A stretch of DNA of 64,000 bases from an uncultured Lachnospiraceae bacterium (GCA_900549995.1 URQQ01000009.1:26409-90408), one strand, 5' to 3'. Shown: positions 9,801-17,702, counted from the first letter of the stretch. Numbers and translations: made by a program. Notes: a model not told the origin generated them from the letters alone.

Positions 9801-11953
9801 AGATTATAAAGTCCGTTTTTCAGGTCATTGACTGACCATACTGTCTGAGTTGCTTCTGAAAGTTTCAGCGCACCATCCTCCACTGCCAGATAGCGGTATA
9901 CAGAAGATGTTTCATCCCAGATTCTGAACTTATAACCTTTACCACTTGCAAGTGCCGTAAATCCCTGGTTCTCATTTGTTCTTTCTTCCACTGTCAGTTC
10001 ATCTGTCCCCTGTGTCATAGAAAGATAGCTTCCTGCCGCCGGATTCAGAATATGGTAGATTGCATTCGCCTCAACAGCAAAATCTGCCCCCTGTTTATCA
10101 CTTTCCTCTATGCCGATATCCGGTGCTCCCTGATACAGTGCATTTCCGTAAAAATCTTCTGAAACATTTCTGTCGCTCTCTGCATCCCAGCATCCCGCAT
10201 TTCCTCCTGTTGTCTGCGGTTTTACATCAACATAAGTACCTGCGCCGATGGCCGGAGACCCTTCCTGAAGTTTATAGCAGTCAAGAGAACTCCACGTATT
10301 TCCTTTTCCGTCATTTGCAGCTCCTTTCCCCGGATCTTCAAACATCGGATCTGCATGTATCGCGTTTGGGATCTCCTGTGCACCATATTTCCCGGAAGCT
10401 TCGTATACCATGTTGTTTCCTGTCACAGCCTTCTCCCAGTCACCGATCTTCCAATTGGATGGAGTGGTCTCGCTGGTATTATAGAAAATATTATTAAAAT
10501 ACTGCCAGTTTGTCCGGATGCTGTCCGTTGTACTGTCATCCGGTGTATTATTATTGACAAATCTCCATTTATCACCATTATAATAGAATACATTATTATA
10601 TACGTAAGATGGCGTATTCGATCCTGCAACAATATGCCGGAACACATTGCCATCATTCTGGCTTAAGTTATACCGGATGATATCTGTATCATTGTTTCCC
10701 ATGACAAGCATGAAACCCAGTTTACAGTCATGACTGTAGTTGTACTGGAATATTGTTCCTGCAGAAAGATAATCACTGTCATAGGAACATCCGTCCTGGT
10801 TGTTTACAGGTCCGCCGTAACATTCATTATACTGGAATGTTGTGTCAAATGCATTCCAGCTCCAGATCCCCGCATTTGCACCGGTTGCTCTCATCGTGTG
10901 ATTGTACATCAGATTATTTTCTACCAGTGCTCCCCTTGTGGAATCTACAAGGATACCATCACCGCCGATATCTGTCAGATAGTTATTGCGCACAACATAG
11001 TTCAAGCTTGCCTGATTTCTTCCTTCTCTCCTGACACCAGCCGAACGTTCTCCGTCACCGCCGACTTCTTCCCCATTGCCGTTATTCTGATCCAGTTCTG
11101 TCAGCCGGATTGCCTTAATACCACAACGGTCTACCTGATCGATACGGTTATTCTGAACCGTCACTCCGTCGAACACCGGATAAATTTTATTTTTATTGTG
11201 GTATTTGATTTCTATACCGATACCACCGCTCAGTTTATTTGTGTTATAGTTCTCATCCCCATCAACATCATGAATATAACAGCCGTCCAGATTCACTCCT
11301 TTATATACACGTTCTGCATCTCCATCACCTTTAAATGTCTCTTTGGCATCCTCATTGATCAGAATATGCACACCAAGAGGCCGGAATTTTTTACCGTTCA
11401 CAAGCGCTGTATTTTTCTGGTTGTTTTTATCTTCCACTTCCGAGGTTTTATTAAACACATCATCATTTGTCACTTCAATTCCCGTGATATCTACATATTC
11501 CATATTCTCAATGAGAATTGCTTCACGGTACTCAAATCTTGTGTTGATGACCGGCATTTCCCCTTCCCCGTAAGTGCCAATTAAAATATGTCTTTCCTCT
11601 GTCCCGCGTCCCTTTGGAGCGAGCTGCTGTTTTTCAAAAATACTTCCCTTTTTCAGAAGAATAGAATCTCCCTCAGAAAGTGTTATGGCGTTTACCTTTG
11701 CCAGTGATTTAAACGCCTGGTCTTTAGATGTTCCGGCATTATCATCATTTCCATTCTCAGAATCCACATAATAAATTGCTCCGCCTCCCGGCTGATAAAC
11801 ATTCTGCAGTGCTCCATCGTAGCCCCGCTGCGTCAGGTCTGACGCTTCTTTTTCCGGAGCCGCCATAAGTTCGGCCGGCACCATTCCCAGCACTAACGCA
11901 CCAGTCAGCAGCACACTGCCGACTGCAGACGCCAGTCTTTTACATCTTTTCAT
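3851..11953 (-). CDS. Giant modular wall-anchored surface protein (beta-helix, glycan-binding modules, FIVAR repeats)
   Basis: A 2700-residue exported protein. Approximate residues: signal peptide 1-31; right-handed beta-helix of pectate-lyase-like fold 60-615; ricin-like beta-trefoil 620-750; two malectin-like modules 755-895 and 900-1050; F5/8 type C (CBM32-like) 1054-1175; cohesin-like beta sandwich about 1185-1310; FIVAR-like helices 1311-1388; three tandem modules of about 250-280 residues (1388-1636, 1637-1914, 1916-2187), each a jelly-roll-like region plus a short repeat ending HTLEVTF or similar; four FIVAR repeats 2188-2461; proline/aspartate-rich spacer 2460-2517; a C-terminal beta domain 2518-2647. 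It ends with KTSD, a hydrophobic helix and KKRR, a degenerate sortase signal. It probably binds and perhaps cleaves a polysaccharide at the wall. Catalytic residues of the beta-helix cannot be assigned by eye. It is co-transcribed 28 bp after a foldase-like gene. Confidence 0.9.
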   Translation of the reverse strand: MKRCKRLASAVGSVLLTGALVLGMVPAELMAAPEKEASDLTQRGYDGALQNVYQPGGGAIYYVDSENGNDDNAGTSKDQAFKSLAKVNAITLSEGDSILLKKGSIFEKQQLAPKGRGTEERHILIGTYGEGEMPVINTRFEYREAILIENMEYVDITGIEVTNDDVFNKTSEVEDKNNQKNTALVNGKKFRPLGVHILINEDAKETFKGDGDAERVYKGVNLDGCYIHDVDGDENYNTNKLSGGIGIEIKYHNKNKIYPVFDGVTVQNNRIDQVDRCGIKAIRLTELDQNNGNGEEVGGDGERSAGVRREGRNQASLNYVVRNNYLTDIGGDGILVDSTRGALVENNLMYNHTMRATGANAGIWSWNAFDTTFQYNECYGGPVNNQDGCSYDSDYLSAGTIFQYNYSHDCKLGFMLVMGNNDTDIIRYNLSQNDGNVFRHIVAGSNTPSYVYNNVFYYNGDKWRFVNNNTPDDSTTDSIRTNWQYFNNIFYNTSETTPSNWKIGDWEKAVTGNNMVYEASGKYGAQEIPNAIHADPMFEDPGKGAANDGKGNTWSSLDCYKLQEGSPAIGAGTYVDVKPQTTGGNAGCWDAESDRNVSEDFYGNALYQGAPDIGIEESDKQGADFAVEANAIYHILNPAAGSYLSMTQGTDELTVEERTNENQGFTALASGKGYKFRIWDETSSVYRYLAVEDGALKLSEATQTVWSVNDLKNGLYNLAADGQNLTCSEGVLSLAADNGDTVSAQWYLEMDEHSHSYNVGGKEIEGFSADQVYKKSEKQSGSYTENTRFTANADVEVYKTGVRGTEIGYKIYATDGEYTLKLYFTEPDSTDKDRTFDILVNGKTVEEAYVLDKDTKELTITGIYPKDGLLDVKLQSAYNDSGKKEEAVLSGITAEKQIRKEAESRINAGGEAADGLAADAQYSSAAGAGYYGESNVMEAVVTNADPDAGLGTVMTTAREGAAFGYKVKAMPGSYRVKLYFAESDSTDHTFDIGVNGKTVKENYNVKTEAEGADKTAAFVYETEAKDGFVDVLLTGKNGSNAMVNAVVIEAYSRPSGEKMTVTASSESENAQLAVDGNAATRFVGENSITLIMEEKHILNGLVLDWVPNQRADAYHIDVSEDGENFETAVMASDAAPGLNVHTFDSTVAKAVRVVADNVVGGAGISLTEAELYGGAAVSGEAASTASSRDVKGGNTDVTAGMGYVYKRYSTAEVRLRYHPEEVEFVADSLTYLNEEKLDYIADAADEGLVSVRLGMKKWDGFKEADNEIVKARFKNLTDSMAEVTVTVLLTSADGHITELPSAKAYLPADADYTLLSKLLKEAKELAATAEAGEGRGQYPQASVDALNAAIALGDQCSETGEQSEFNEAARALYNALNLMKETLIDYTKTMYHKDFTDSKETAPAVTAGTSEVKDGRWNLKLGNGEASKITDAAAIDHGYYYARLNLDNVTDQNLFSIIGEDETRRIRTGWEASHWFWDGAVSGWGEWNGGDNIAAGEDFEIMMKFDSSADDVNYASLWINGQKVSDKTLSYVSGTGLPAFETRNSGKTFRVAELYYTDAEPVTIHVSASKGGTVSQTGAVTSFMEADKTFTFTPDEGESITGVKVDGQEVEIADSYTFEYLQGDHTLEVTFSGAEEEAKSYHADYLVDTEADFDGAFNTEVADGALKMVVNGTGDNQQVVTTAADKNAPELSSGTFYTRFSVDSSEVNDVNGKDQVIFDVKKNGDSAIRIGFDYLSPSSETGNWFFDKAQSGQGWGNFSNGGGVAPLTENEDHTLRLDFTETSKDIYTLHLTVDGADMGSVTDVKYAGGAGTYGFAARRTTKNYTVKEVYYSNAAEHVLTVTGTEHGTISQMGELPTFAGTDKTIQFIPEDGYRAVVAVDGVQADVKENQYTFENIQGNHTLDITFTDEVEAPEEAVTYHQDYNVNTEAAYEGNLLTGSKVEEGSLKLNLADGTDENFAIAMDTNAPELSEGTFYTRFTVDSITDQMLFDVKTDGTSDGSTASYIRLGFETDPDSGRAAWFYDKASSGAGYGDFPEQSAKLVAGQENEVKLQFTKNSAGNYDLTLTVNGQSCGTVSDVNFGESKGKFAFGSRRKGKNIEVKEVYYTNDAEYTINVTAGENGSVSQTGNVTVFGGSSKVLFVHPKEGYEIDKVLVNGTETEISENQYTFENITGDQTFEVTFKEIKEEVTDKTALRAAVDGLSTLVETDYTKASYDALLAAKTAAEEVLIQEEATQEMVDEALINLNSAKDGLVSVKALKEAIDGLNELKEENYTADSWQILAAAKAEAQLILEKADARQDEVNHALTAIADAKAQLEAKPEAADKEALQNAVTALEELTEADYTEESWAALMAAKDAAQDVLDQEDAVQASIDHALETLNNARNALVKNPVPVADKTALQAAFDKASALNEADYTAESFRAVTDAKAAAQEILGKADAAQDEVDAALAALNEAMAGLEKNPDKNPELSPKPDPEPTPDPGPTPDPEPAPNPEPAPDPAPTPTPDKEPTPEPGPAPSEQKNSITAGTAHGKVSEVIVEGEFAADAILQVTHIAVEADIYNDMLKELPENAVVLGAYEVEITGEANGPFTLSFHVGTEHNGKKAIVVHVKDDGTAEKLEAVVENGIVKVKTDSLSPFMIALADDGEKKGAQGGQNASGDNAGNKGTKTGVKAAKTSDDMNAGAALFGMIMAAGAILLMKKRR

Positions 11954-11981
11954 AATGTCCTCCTTCTTATTCTCTCTTTTT

Positions 11982-12710
11982 TTACTTCATATCTTCCAGA
12001 ACTTTTCGCATCCCCCCTTTACTGACTTTCCCAATCTCTGCACTGTCAGCTCTCTTTTGTATATAATCTGAGTATTTCTGCTGCATCCCAATATTCCTGG
12101 CTACACTTTTATCATCATTTCCCGCTTCTATCAAAGCCTCTCTCTGTTCCTCATATACTTTATCAATTTCTGCTTCCGTCATTTCCAGCATTCCTTCTTC
12201 TGCCATCCTGTAATATGTCTGCTCTTCCAGGTTGGAGAGTACGTAATCATAGTAATCCTCCGGGCGGTAAGATGTATTTCCATAGACCACCTGTCTGTTC
12301 ACTATTCTTTCACCTCTTGTCTTTGAATCTTCCTCATTCAATTTCTGAATTGACGGATAATCAATCTTTTCAATGACACCCATCTCTTTTGCGGCTATTT
12401 CAATGATCTTATTTTTGGTACACTCCTTCATGGCCTCTTCCTGCATATAATCCAACGCTTTCTTACCGCCATATTCTCTGTCCCATGAAAAATCATCTGC
12501 ATCCACATCATAATCTGTCATAATATGGTTTCTGACCGTAAGGCGTTCCTTCTTTATTACAAATTCCACTTCTTCCCTATATACAGGTTCTTCATTTACA
12601 TAGAACAAAATATGGCTGCCGGAATTTTGGTAAACTCCCCATCCTGCTGCCACGGACAATATCACAACACATACACTGGCAGCTATCAGATATACTCTCT
12701 TTTTTTTCAT
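11982..12710 (-). CDS. SurA/PrsA-like membrane-anchored chaperone without a PPIase domain
   Basis: This 242-residue protein starts with KKKR and a single hydrophobic segment (residues 6-26), so it is membrane-anchored on the outside or secreted; there is no lipobox cysteine. The segment FYVNEEPVYREEVEFVIKKE resembles the SurA/PrsA N-terminal domain, and the rest is highly charged and helical. A parvulin PPIase domain is not visible and the protein is shorter than PrsA (about 290). It lies 28 bp upstream of the giant surface-protein gene in the same direction, so it is probably a dedicated folding helper for that protein. The family call rests on the short motif and helical pattern, and is moderate. 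Confidence 0.6.
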   Translation of the reverse strand: MKKKRVYLIAASVCVVILSVAAGWGVYQNSGSHILFYVNEEPVYREEVEFVIKKERLTVRNHIMTDYDVDADDFSWDREYGGKKALDYMQEEAMKECTKNKIIEIAAKEMGVIEKIDYPSIQKLNEEDSKTRGERIVNRQVVYGNTSYRPEDYYDYVLSNLEEQTYYRMAEEGMLEMTEAEIDKVYEEQREALIEAGNDDKSVARNIGMQQKYSDYIQKRADSAEIGKVSKGGMRKVLEDMK

Positions 12711-12946
12711 TCTGACTTTCTCTCTTTCCTGTTCTTACAACTTTTTTATAGGCTCTTTATCACCACATATTGGAAGTCTTCTCAAGAATAATACAAGTAT
12801 ATGTGATTAACACAACAAAGTCTTTCAAAATACCCACCACTTTTATAAGTATTTTGCTGTTATTGGTCACACCGCCAGCAATTTATGGTGCATTATACTT
12901 GTCCTTATGATTATTTGTGCTTTCATTATGTTCAATATATACAAAA
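12711..12946. promoter_or_regulatory. Upstream region of the foldase/surface-protein operon
   Basis: No gene is seen. On the minus strand a TTGTGT element and a TATTAT element 16 bases apart (around 12790-12817) form a plausible sigma-A promoter about 80 bases before the foldase start. I see no clear AraC site that I could tie to the regulator at 17.8 kb. Confidence 0.35.
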
Positions 12947-12985
12947 AAGACAGGCAGCCCATCCTGTCCGGAAGCTGCCTGTCTT
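12947..12985 (-). terminator. Terminator of the CUT1 transporter operon
   Basis: Stem AGACAGGCAGC / GCTGCCTGTCT (11 bp) with a GC-rich loop, followed on the minus strand by TTTTTTGT. It separates the transporter operon from the foldase/surface-protein operon, so these are two transcription units. Confidence 0.88.
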
Positions 12986-13081
12986 CTATTCTCTATTGTA
13001 ACCCTCTGCTGAAAATAACTCTAATTTTCTGTCGGTTTGTTTTCAGCCTCTCTCTTTCCATTATTTCAGTACGCCTGATAA

Positions 13082-13249
13082 CTACTGGTGCTGCTTGTTA
13101 TAGTAAAACAACATGGCAAGAAGTCCCAGAAGTCCTACAAGCATGCGGATCAGGTACGGAACACCTACCGTTCTCTGGCCTGTAACAATAAGCGCCATGA
13201 ACACGATGAAAAGAACAATTGCAATGATTCTCGCTAACCATTTATTCAT
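13082..13249 (-). CDS. Small two-segment membrane protein closing the CUT1 operon
   Basis: A 55-residue protein beginning MNKWLARIIAIVLFIVFM, with two hydrophobic helices (about 8-23 and 33-49) separated by a loop TGQRTVGVP, and a basic C-terminus YYNKQHQ. The start has a full AGGAGG box eight bases upstream. It lies 23 bp after the second permease gene and just before the operon terminator, so it is expressed with the transporter. I recall small DUF6903-type proteins at the same place in Lachnospiraceae sugar-transporter operons; that family name is from memory. A small accessory subunit is a reasonable inference. Confidence 0.72.
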   Translation of the reverse strand: MNKWLARIIAIVLFIVFMALIVTGQRTVGVPYLIRMLVGLLGLLAMLFYYNKQHQ

Positions 13250-13272
13250 ATTAGACACCTCCTGTATGAATC

Positions 13273-14145
13273 CTAGCCTTTCAGTCCTCCAAGGCTCATT
13301 CCTTCTGTCAGTTTCTTCTGCACACAGATATATAAGATCAATGTCGGCAGCATTACGATTACAAGTCCGGCATACAGACGTCCGTAATTTGCCGCAGCCT
13401 GCTGTGCCTGCATCAGCTGCATCAGACCAACCGGAAGTGTCTTCGACTCTCCTGTAAGCAGTGTCATTGCAATGATGTACTCATTCCAGAATGACAGGAA
13501 GTTAAACAGGATGACTGTGATAATACTTGGTCTTGCCATAGGCATCATGATGCTGATCATCGTCTTAAAGTATCCTGCACCATCCACAAATGCAGCCTCC
13601 TCGTAATCCTTCGGTATAGATACGAAGAATCCGGACAGCAGATAGATTGTGAACGGCAGTGCGGTCGCCGCATACACCAATGATACAATGAACAGGTTAT
13701 TCAGAAGGAATCCCCCTCCGAATATGTTTCTCAGGAACTTATCCCCATCTACAAACATCAGGAAGATCGGCACTACAATGTAGTTCACATTGATGAACAG
13801 ACCCGCCATAAACATCAGGTTGAAGACTTTGCTTCCTTTAAAGCGGTATCTTGCAAGAACATAGGCCGCCGGAAGCGCAAATACCAGAAGAAGCAGTAAT
13901 GCAACTACCGTCACAATAACGGAATTCAGCATGTACTCTCCCATTTTCGCCTGCTGGAACGCATCCACAAAGTTCTGGAAGTAGAATCCTTTTGGCAGTG
14001 TCCATGGATTACCGTAGAATTCTGCATTCTGCTTGATTGATGCAACGAAAACCCAGCCCACCGGAACGATGATGCAGATTGCCAGCAAGAATAATATTAA
14101 GTATATGAATACTTTATAAATCGAATCTTTACCTTTTCTATTCAT
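13273..14145 (-). CDS. CUT1 carbohydrate ABC transporter permease (MalG-like)
   Basis: A 290-residue inner-membrane permease with six predicted helices. The EAA loop that docks to the ATPase reads EEAAFVDGAGYFKTMISIMMP, with the conserved EAA and G spacing. A short cytoplasmic N-terminus and C-terminal LGGLKG are usual for the MalG branch. It is the second permease of the binding protein/permease/permease operon, starting 12 bp after the first permease ends and preceded by TAGGAGGGTG. No ATPase gene is in the cluster, so it probably shares a multi-task MsmK/MsmX-type ATPase encoded elsewhere, as many Firmicutes do. Confidence 0.93.
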   Translation of the reverse strand: MNRKGKDSIYKVFIYLILFLLAICIIVPVGWVFVASIKQNAEFYGNPWTLPKGFYFQNFVDAFQQAKMGEYMLNSVIVTVVALLLLLVFALPAAYVLARYRFKGSKVFNLMFMAGLFINVNYIVVPIFLMFVDGDKFLRNIFGGGFLLNNLFIVSLVYAATALPFTIYLLSGFFVSIPKDYEEAAFVDGAGYFKTMISIMMPMARPSIITVILFNFLSFWNEYIIAMTLLTGESKTLPVGLMQLMQAQQAAANYGRLYAGLVIVMLPTLILYICVQKKLTEGMSLGGLKG

Positions 14146-14157
14146 ACTCTCACCCTC

Positions 14158-15051
14158 CTAAAATTCTAACGGCTCACGTTTAGTTGCCAGGTTAACAAGT
14201 CCTGCCAGTGCAAATGAGAACAAGAATACTACAACACCGATTGCCATACCATAACCATAGGAAGAGTTCGTGTAAGCCTGTCCATACATGTAGCTTAAGA
14301 ATACCTCACTGGCACCATCCGGCTTACCACCTGTCATTGCCTTTACAAACAGGAAGCTCAAGTTGATTGTACTGATGATGAAGAATGTCAGCGTTGTTCT
14401 GATATTCGTCCAGATCAGCGGCAGTGTAATGTTGAAGAACTGATGAATTCTTCCTGCTCCCTCCAGGTTTGCACTCTCATACAAACTTTCCGGAACACTT
14501 GACATGCTGGCCATATACATGACCATATAATATCCAATCGCCTGCCATACGAGTGCAATGACAAGGCTGTAAATTACGAGTTTCTGGTCACCCAGCCAAA
14601 GAATCGGATCTGCACCTTTTCCTCGGAAGATCGAAAGAATACTGTTTAAAAGTCCCTGGCTTGGATCATAAATAGCTGAAAATATTGCTGAAATTACTAC
14701 TACTGATAAGATGTTAGGAATATAGAAAATAATTCTGAAGAAATTATCACCTTTGATTTTCTCTCTGGACAATATCGCCGCAAAGATCAAAGAAAATACC
14801 ATTGTTATAATTGTCACTACTGCAATCAGTAAAATCGAGTTCTGGAACGATCTGTAAAATTTCGGATCCTGGAATAATATTTTAAAGTTATTCAGTCCTA
14901 CAAATGTTTTATTATTGGAGAATCCACCCCATTTGTACATGGACATTTTAAATACATTGATTGTCGGAATTATCATGAAGATAATAAAAAGTAACACGGC
15001 TGGCAATACACATACGGCAATAAAACCATTTCTGCCTTTTCTATGTTTCAT
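14158..15051 (-). CDS. CUT1 carbohydrate ABC transporter permease (MalF/UgpA-like)
   Basis: A 297-residue permease with six predicted helices, starting with a basic N-terminus and FIAVCVLPAVLLFIIFMIIPT. The EAA motif is present as ESANLEGAGRIHQFFNITLP. It pairs with the downstream MalG-like permease to form the membrane channel. It is separated from the binding-protein gene by a 103-base gap carrying a stem-loop that may set the high binding-protein to permease ratio typical of these systems. The substrate is inferred from the locus (oligosaccharide), not from this sequence. Confidence 0.93.
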   Translation of the reverse strand: MKHRKGRNGFIAVCVLPAVLLFIIFMIIPTINVFKMSMYKWGGFSNNKTFVGLNNFKILFQDPKFYRSFQNSILLIAVVTIITMVFSLIFAAILSREKIKGDNFFRIIFYIPNILSVVVISAIFSAIYDPSQGLLNSILSIFRGKGADPILWLGDQKLVIYSLVIALVWQAIGYYMVMYMASMSSVPESLYESANLEGAGRIHQFFNITLPLIWTNIRTTLTFFIISTINLSFLFVKAMTGGKPDGASEVFLSYMYGQAYTNSSYGYGMAIGVVVFLFSFALAGLVNLATKREPLEF

Positions 15052-15085
15052 CCCAACTCCTCCTTTCCTCTTTTAGCGAAGAGAA

Positions 15086-15109
15086 AAGGACATTTGTGAA
15101 AATGTCCTT
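15086..15109 (-). terminator. Intra-operon stem-loop after the binding-protein gene
   Basis: Perfect 10-bp arms AAGGACATTT / AAATGTCCTT with a four-base loop, followed on the minus strand by TTCTCTT. In sugar ABC operons such loops behind the binding-protein gene reduce read-through or protect the upstream mRNA. The function here is inferred from position. Confidence 0.65.
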
Positions 15110-15154
15110 AACTCTTTACTCAGGTCTAAACATTCACCATTTCCGGGCTGCTGC

Positions 15155-16507
15155 CTAGTCCATAGCTGCTTTTAACTTCTCACTTGCTTCTTCCACAGCT
15201 GTCTGCCAGTCAGCAACAGTCTTGTCACCACTTACGATACTGTCAACTGCTCTGAATAATGTATCGTTCATAGATACACCTTCCACCGGATTTGTAGAAG
15301 CAAATCCGCCCATTACAGGTACTGCTGCATCATTGTCATAAATGCTGTAGAACATTTTATTATCGCCTTCTAATTTATCAGAGATACCAACGATCGGCTG
15401 AATAGCATTAGATTCTGCAAAGATATCAGCTGCTTTGTCTGAATACATGAACGCGATCCATTCTTTTGCAAGATCCTGGTTTTTGCCTTCTGCAGGAATC
15501 CACATCTGCTCAAAGAATGTGAAAGATGATGGTTTTTCACTGTCAGAAACTGCAGGAATTGCTGAGAATCCCCATTTGAATCCGTCTGTTCTCGGAGCAT
15601 CTGCCATTTCTCCTGGTAACCATGTACCATTTGGAATGAAGATTGCTTTTCCGTCAAGGATTAACTGCTGGTTCTTTGTGAAACTCTCTTCATTTGCATT
15701 ACCAAGTGTTGTCGGCTCTACGTACTCAGCAAGTTTTCCGATTGTCTCGAATACTTTTGTAGCTTCTGGTGTCTCCCAGATTCCATCTTCGTATGTCATA
15801 CATTTGTTGTAGAAATCTACTCCGCCTGAAGATTCTAACATCGCATAGATGAATGCATCAAAGTATCCTGCATGAGGATATGTAAATAATGAGATTCCTT
15901 CTGCTTTCGCTTTATCACCTAATTCCCACATCTCATCCCATGTTGCAGGAACTGTCCATCCATGGTCTTCTAACAGCTGTGCGTTATAGAAAAGTCCGCA
16001 TGGTGCATAGAACATCGGAGCATAATATGTTTTACCATCATTGTATGGCTGTGTTCCAAGTGTATCAAGGAAACCTGGAAGAATTTTTTCTTTTACAGTC
16101 ACATCTTCGCCCGGAACTGTCATCTCCATAACATCATCAAGCTGTGTCAGGCCTTTTTCTTTTGTGATTGTCTCTGTAAGACCTGCGTCACGTCCTGTCG
16201 CACAGTGAATAACATCCGGATAGTCACCGCTCTTCATAGCAGGTGTAATTTTGTCCTCGATTTTCTTATCCACCGTAAGCTCAACTTTTACACCGTCATG
16301 AGTCTCTTCAAATGCTTTTGCAACATCTGTCCAGAGATCTTTTCCATAACCGCCTTCAAATGCAGCTACTTTTAAAACTTTGTCCCCATCGCTGCCGCCG
16401 CTTTTGCCTGCGTCATCTTTTTTGCTTCCGCATCCTGCCGCAAGTGATGCAGTCATTGTAGCAACCAGTCCACATGCTACCACTTTTGATACCATTTTCT
16501 TTTTCAT
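15155..16507 (-). CDS. CUT1 extracellular sugar-binding lipoprotein
   Basis: About 450 residues. The lipoprotein signal peptide has a basic start, a hydrophobic core and the lipobox SLAAGC, after which the mature protein begins CGSKKDD. The rest has the pattern of family 1 solute-binding proteins (DVIHCATGRD, GLFYNAQLLEDHGWTVPATWDEMWEL, AIFIPNGTWLPGEM). I start at the ATG at 16507, ten bases after AAGGAGG; the in-frame TTG nine bases upstream overlaps the ribosome site. It captures the substrate outside the membrane and delivers it to the two permeases. It is transcribed divergently from the GH43 and AraC genes, which probably act in the same pathway. Confidence 0.93.
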   Translation of the reverse strand: MKKKMVSKVVACGLVATMTASLAAGCGSKKDDAGKSGGSDGDKVLKVAAFEGGYGKDLWTDVAKAFEETHDGVKVELTVDKKIEDKITPAMKSGDYPDVIHCATGRDAGLTETITKEKGLTQLDDVMEMTVPGEDVTVKEKILPGFLDTLGTQPYNDGKTYYAPMFYAPCGLFYNAQLLEDHGWTVPATWDEMWELGDKAKAEGISLFTYPHAGYFDAFIYAMLESSGGVDFYNKCMTYEDGIWETPEATKVFETIGKLAEYVEPTTLGNANEESFTKNQQLILDGKAIFIPNGTWLPGEMADAPRTDGFKWGFSAIPAVSDSEKPSSFTFFEQMWIPAEGKNQDLAKEWIAFMYSDKAADIFAESNAIQPIVGISDKLEGDNKMFYSIYDNDAAVPVMGGFASTNPVEGVSMNDTLFRAVDSIVSGDKTVADWQTAVEEASEKLKAAMD

Positions 16508-16790
16508 AAAACTCAAACCTCCTTCAATGATTTATGTTGATAACATCATAACCCACTCTTTTCTATAATTCTATCTATATCTTGTCTTTACTTTTATATA
16601 TTTTGCTTTTTTAAACAAAGAAATCGCTATTTTTTTCTAAAATCCAGTGCAGTTTTTTGCCGTATTTTCGGGCTTTTTCATGATTATTCATCAAATTTAT
16701 CTAAGTTTTCACTGTTTTCTCCCCCTCTTGTTGAATATGTTTGCCTATACTATAATGGATTCAAAATATTAGCAAAGGCAGGATACATAA
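16508..16790. promoter_or_regulatory. Divergent promoter region of transporter and GH43 genes
   Basis: An AT-rich 283-base gap between divergent operons, so both can share regulator sites. On the plus strand TATAAT at 16751-16756 is preceded 17 bases upstream by TTGTTG at 16728-16733. The AraC-type protein encoded at 17.8 kb is the obvious candidate to bind here, but I could not pick out a repeated site with confidence. Confidence 0.5.
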
Positions 16791-17702
16791 ATGAACAAAA
16801 ACGGAACACTTTGGTATGACACAGACGGAAATTCCATCCAGGCACATGGAGGTATGATTCTTTTCCATGAAGGCAGATATTACTGGTATGGAGAAAATAA
16901 AAACGGTGCCACATCCATCGCACCATCTGGTGATATCCGCGTGGATTTCATAGGAATCTCTTGCTATTCATCGACAGATTGTTTACACTGGAAAAATGAA
17001 GGCATCGTTCTGCCGGCATCTGATGAGCCGGATCACGACCTGTATAAAAACCGGGTATGTGAACGCCCAAAAGTACTCTATAATAAAAAAACAAAAGAAT
17101 TTATCATGTGGATGCATATTGACTCTGCTGACTATACGGCAGCCCGGGCAGGAGCTGCCGTTTCCAAGTCACCGACCGGACCTTTCGAATATCTCTACAG
17201 TGATATTCCGAACCGCTCCGACTGCCGTGACATGACACTTTACCAGGAACCAGACGGAAAGGCTTATCTGCTTCACAGTTCAGACTGGAACAAGACACTT
17301 CGCATCTCTGAACTCACTGAGGATTACAAAGGATTCACCGGCGTCTGCACTCTTGCTTTCATCGGGCAGGAACGTGAGGCACCGGCTGTATTTTATAAAG
17401 ACGGGCTGTACTATATGATCACTTCCGGCTGTACCGGATGGGATCCAAACAGCGCATTATACGGAACTTCCAAAACTCTGCTGACCGGATGGAAACTGAT
17501 TGACAACCCATGCGAAGGCCCCAATTACCGCCAGACTTTCTACGGACAGAGTTCCTACGTATTCCAAAAAGACGGTAACTATTATCTGATGCTTGACCAT
17601 TGGAAACCAGAGGACCTGAAAAATTCAGGATACAGCATTCTCCCTGTATATGCCGATGGCCTGACAGTAACTGTTCCATGGATGGACACTCCTGCATTCT
17701 AG
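16791..17702 (+). CDS. Glycoside hydrolase family 43, resembling exo-beta-1,3-galactanase (GH43_24)
   Basis: A 303-residue protein of the five-bladed beta-propeller GH43 fold, with no signal peptide, so it acts on imported oligosaccharides. The N-terminus has QAHGGMILFHEGRYYWYGE, where most GH43 enzymes carry the base aspartate; an A-H replacing that Asp is the pattern of the exo-beta-1,3-galactanase subgroup. CERPKVLYN offers the pKa-tuning glutamate and GQEREAPAVF the likely general acid glutamate; RDMTLYQEPDGKAYLL is a further family block. Subfamily and substrate (beta-1,3-galactan side of arabinogalactan) are inferences from these motifs. It is divergent from the transporter operon and 79 bp ahead of the AraC gene. 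Confidence 0.8.
   Translation: MNKNGTLWYDTDGNSIQAHGGMILFHEGRYYWYGENKNGATSIAPSGDIRVDFIGISCYSSTDCLHWKNEGIVLPASDEPDHDLYKNRVCERPKVLYNKKTKEFIMWMHIDSADYTAARAGAAVSKSPTGPFEYLYSDIPNRSDCRDMTLYQEPDGKAYLLHSSDWNKTLRISELTEDYKGFTGVCTLAFIGQEREAPAVFYKDGLYYMITSGCTGWDPNSALYGTSKTLLTGWKLIDNPCEGPNYRQTFYGQSSYVFQKDGNYYLMLDHWKPEDLKNSGYSILPVYADGLTVTVPWMDTPAF

Noticed and set aside
10730..11584. 284-codon open frame opposite to the giant surface-protein gene
   Set aside because: It lies wholly inside the well-supported beta-helix coding sequence on the other strand, has a Cys/Ile/Phe-rich low-plausibility product and no ribosome site. Several similar frames across 4.3-11.8 kb are the same kind of shadow.
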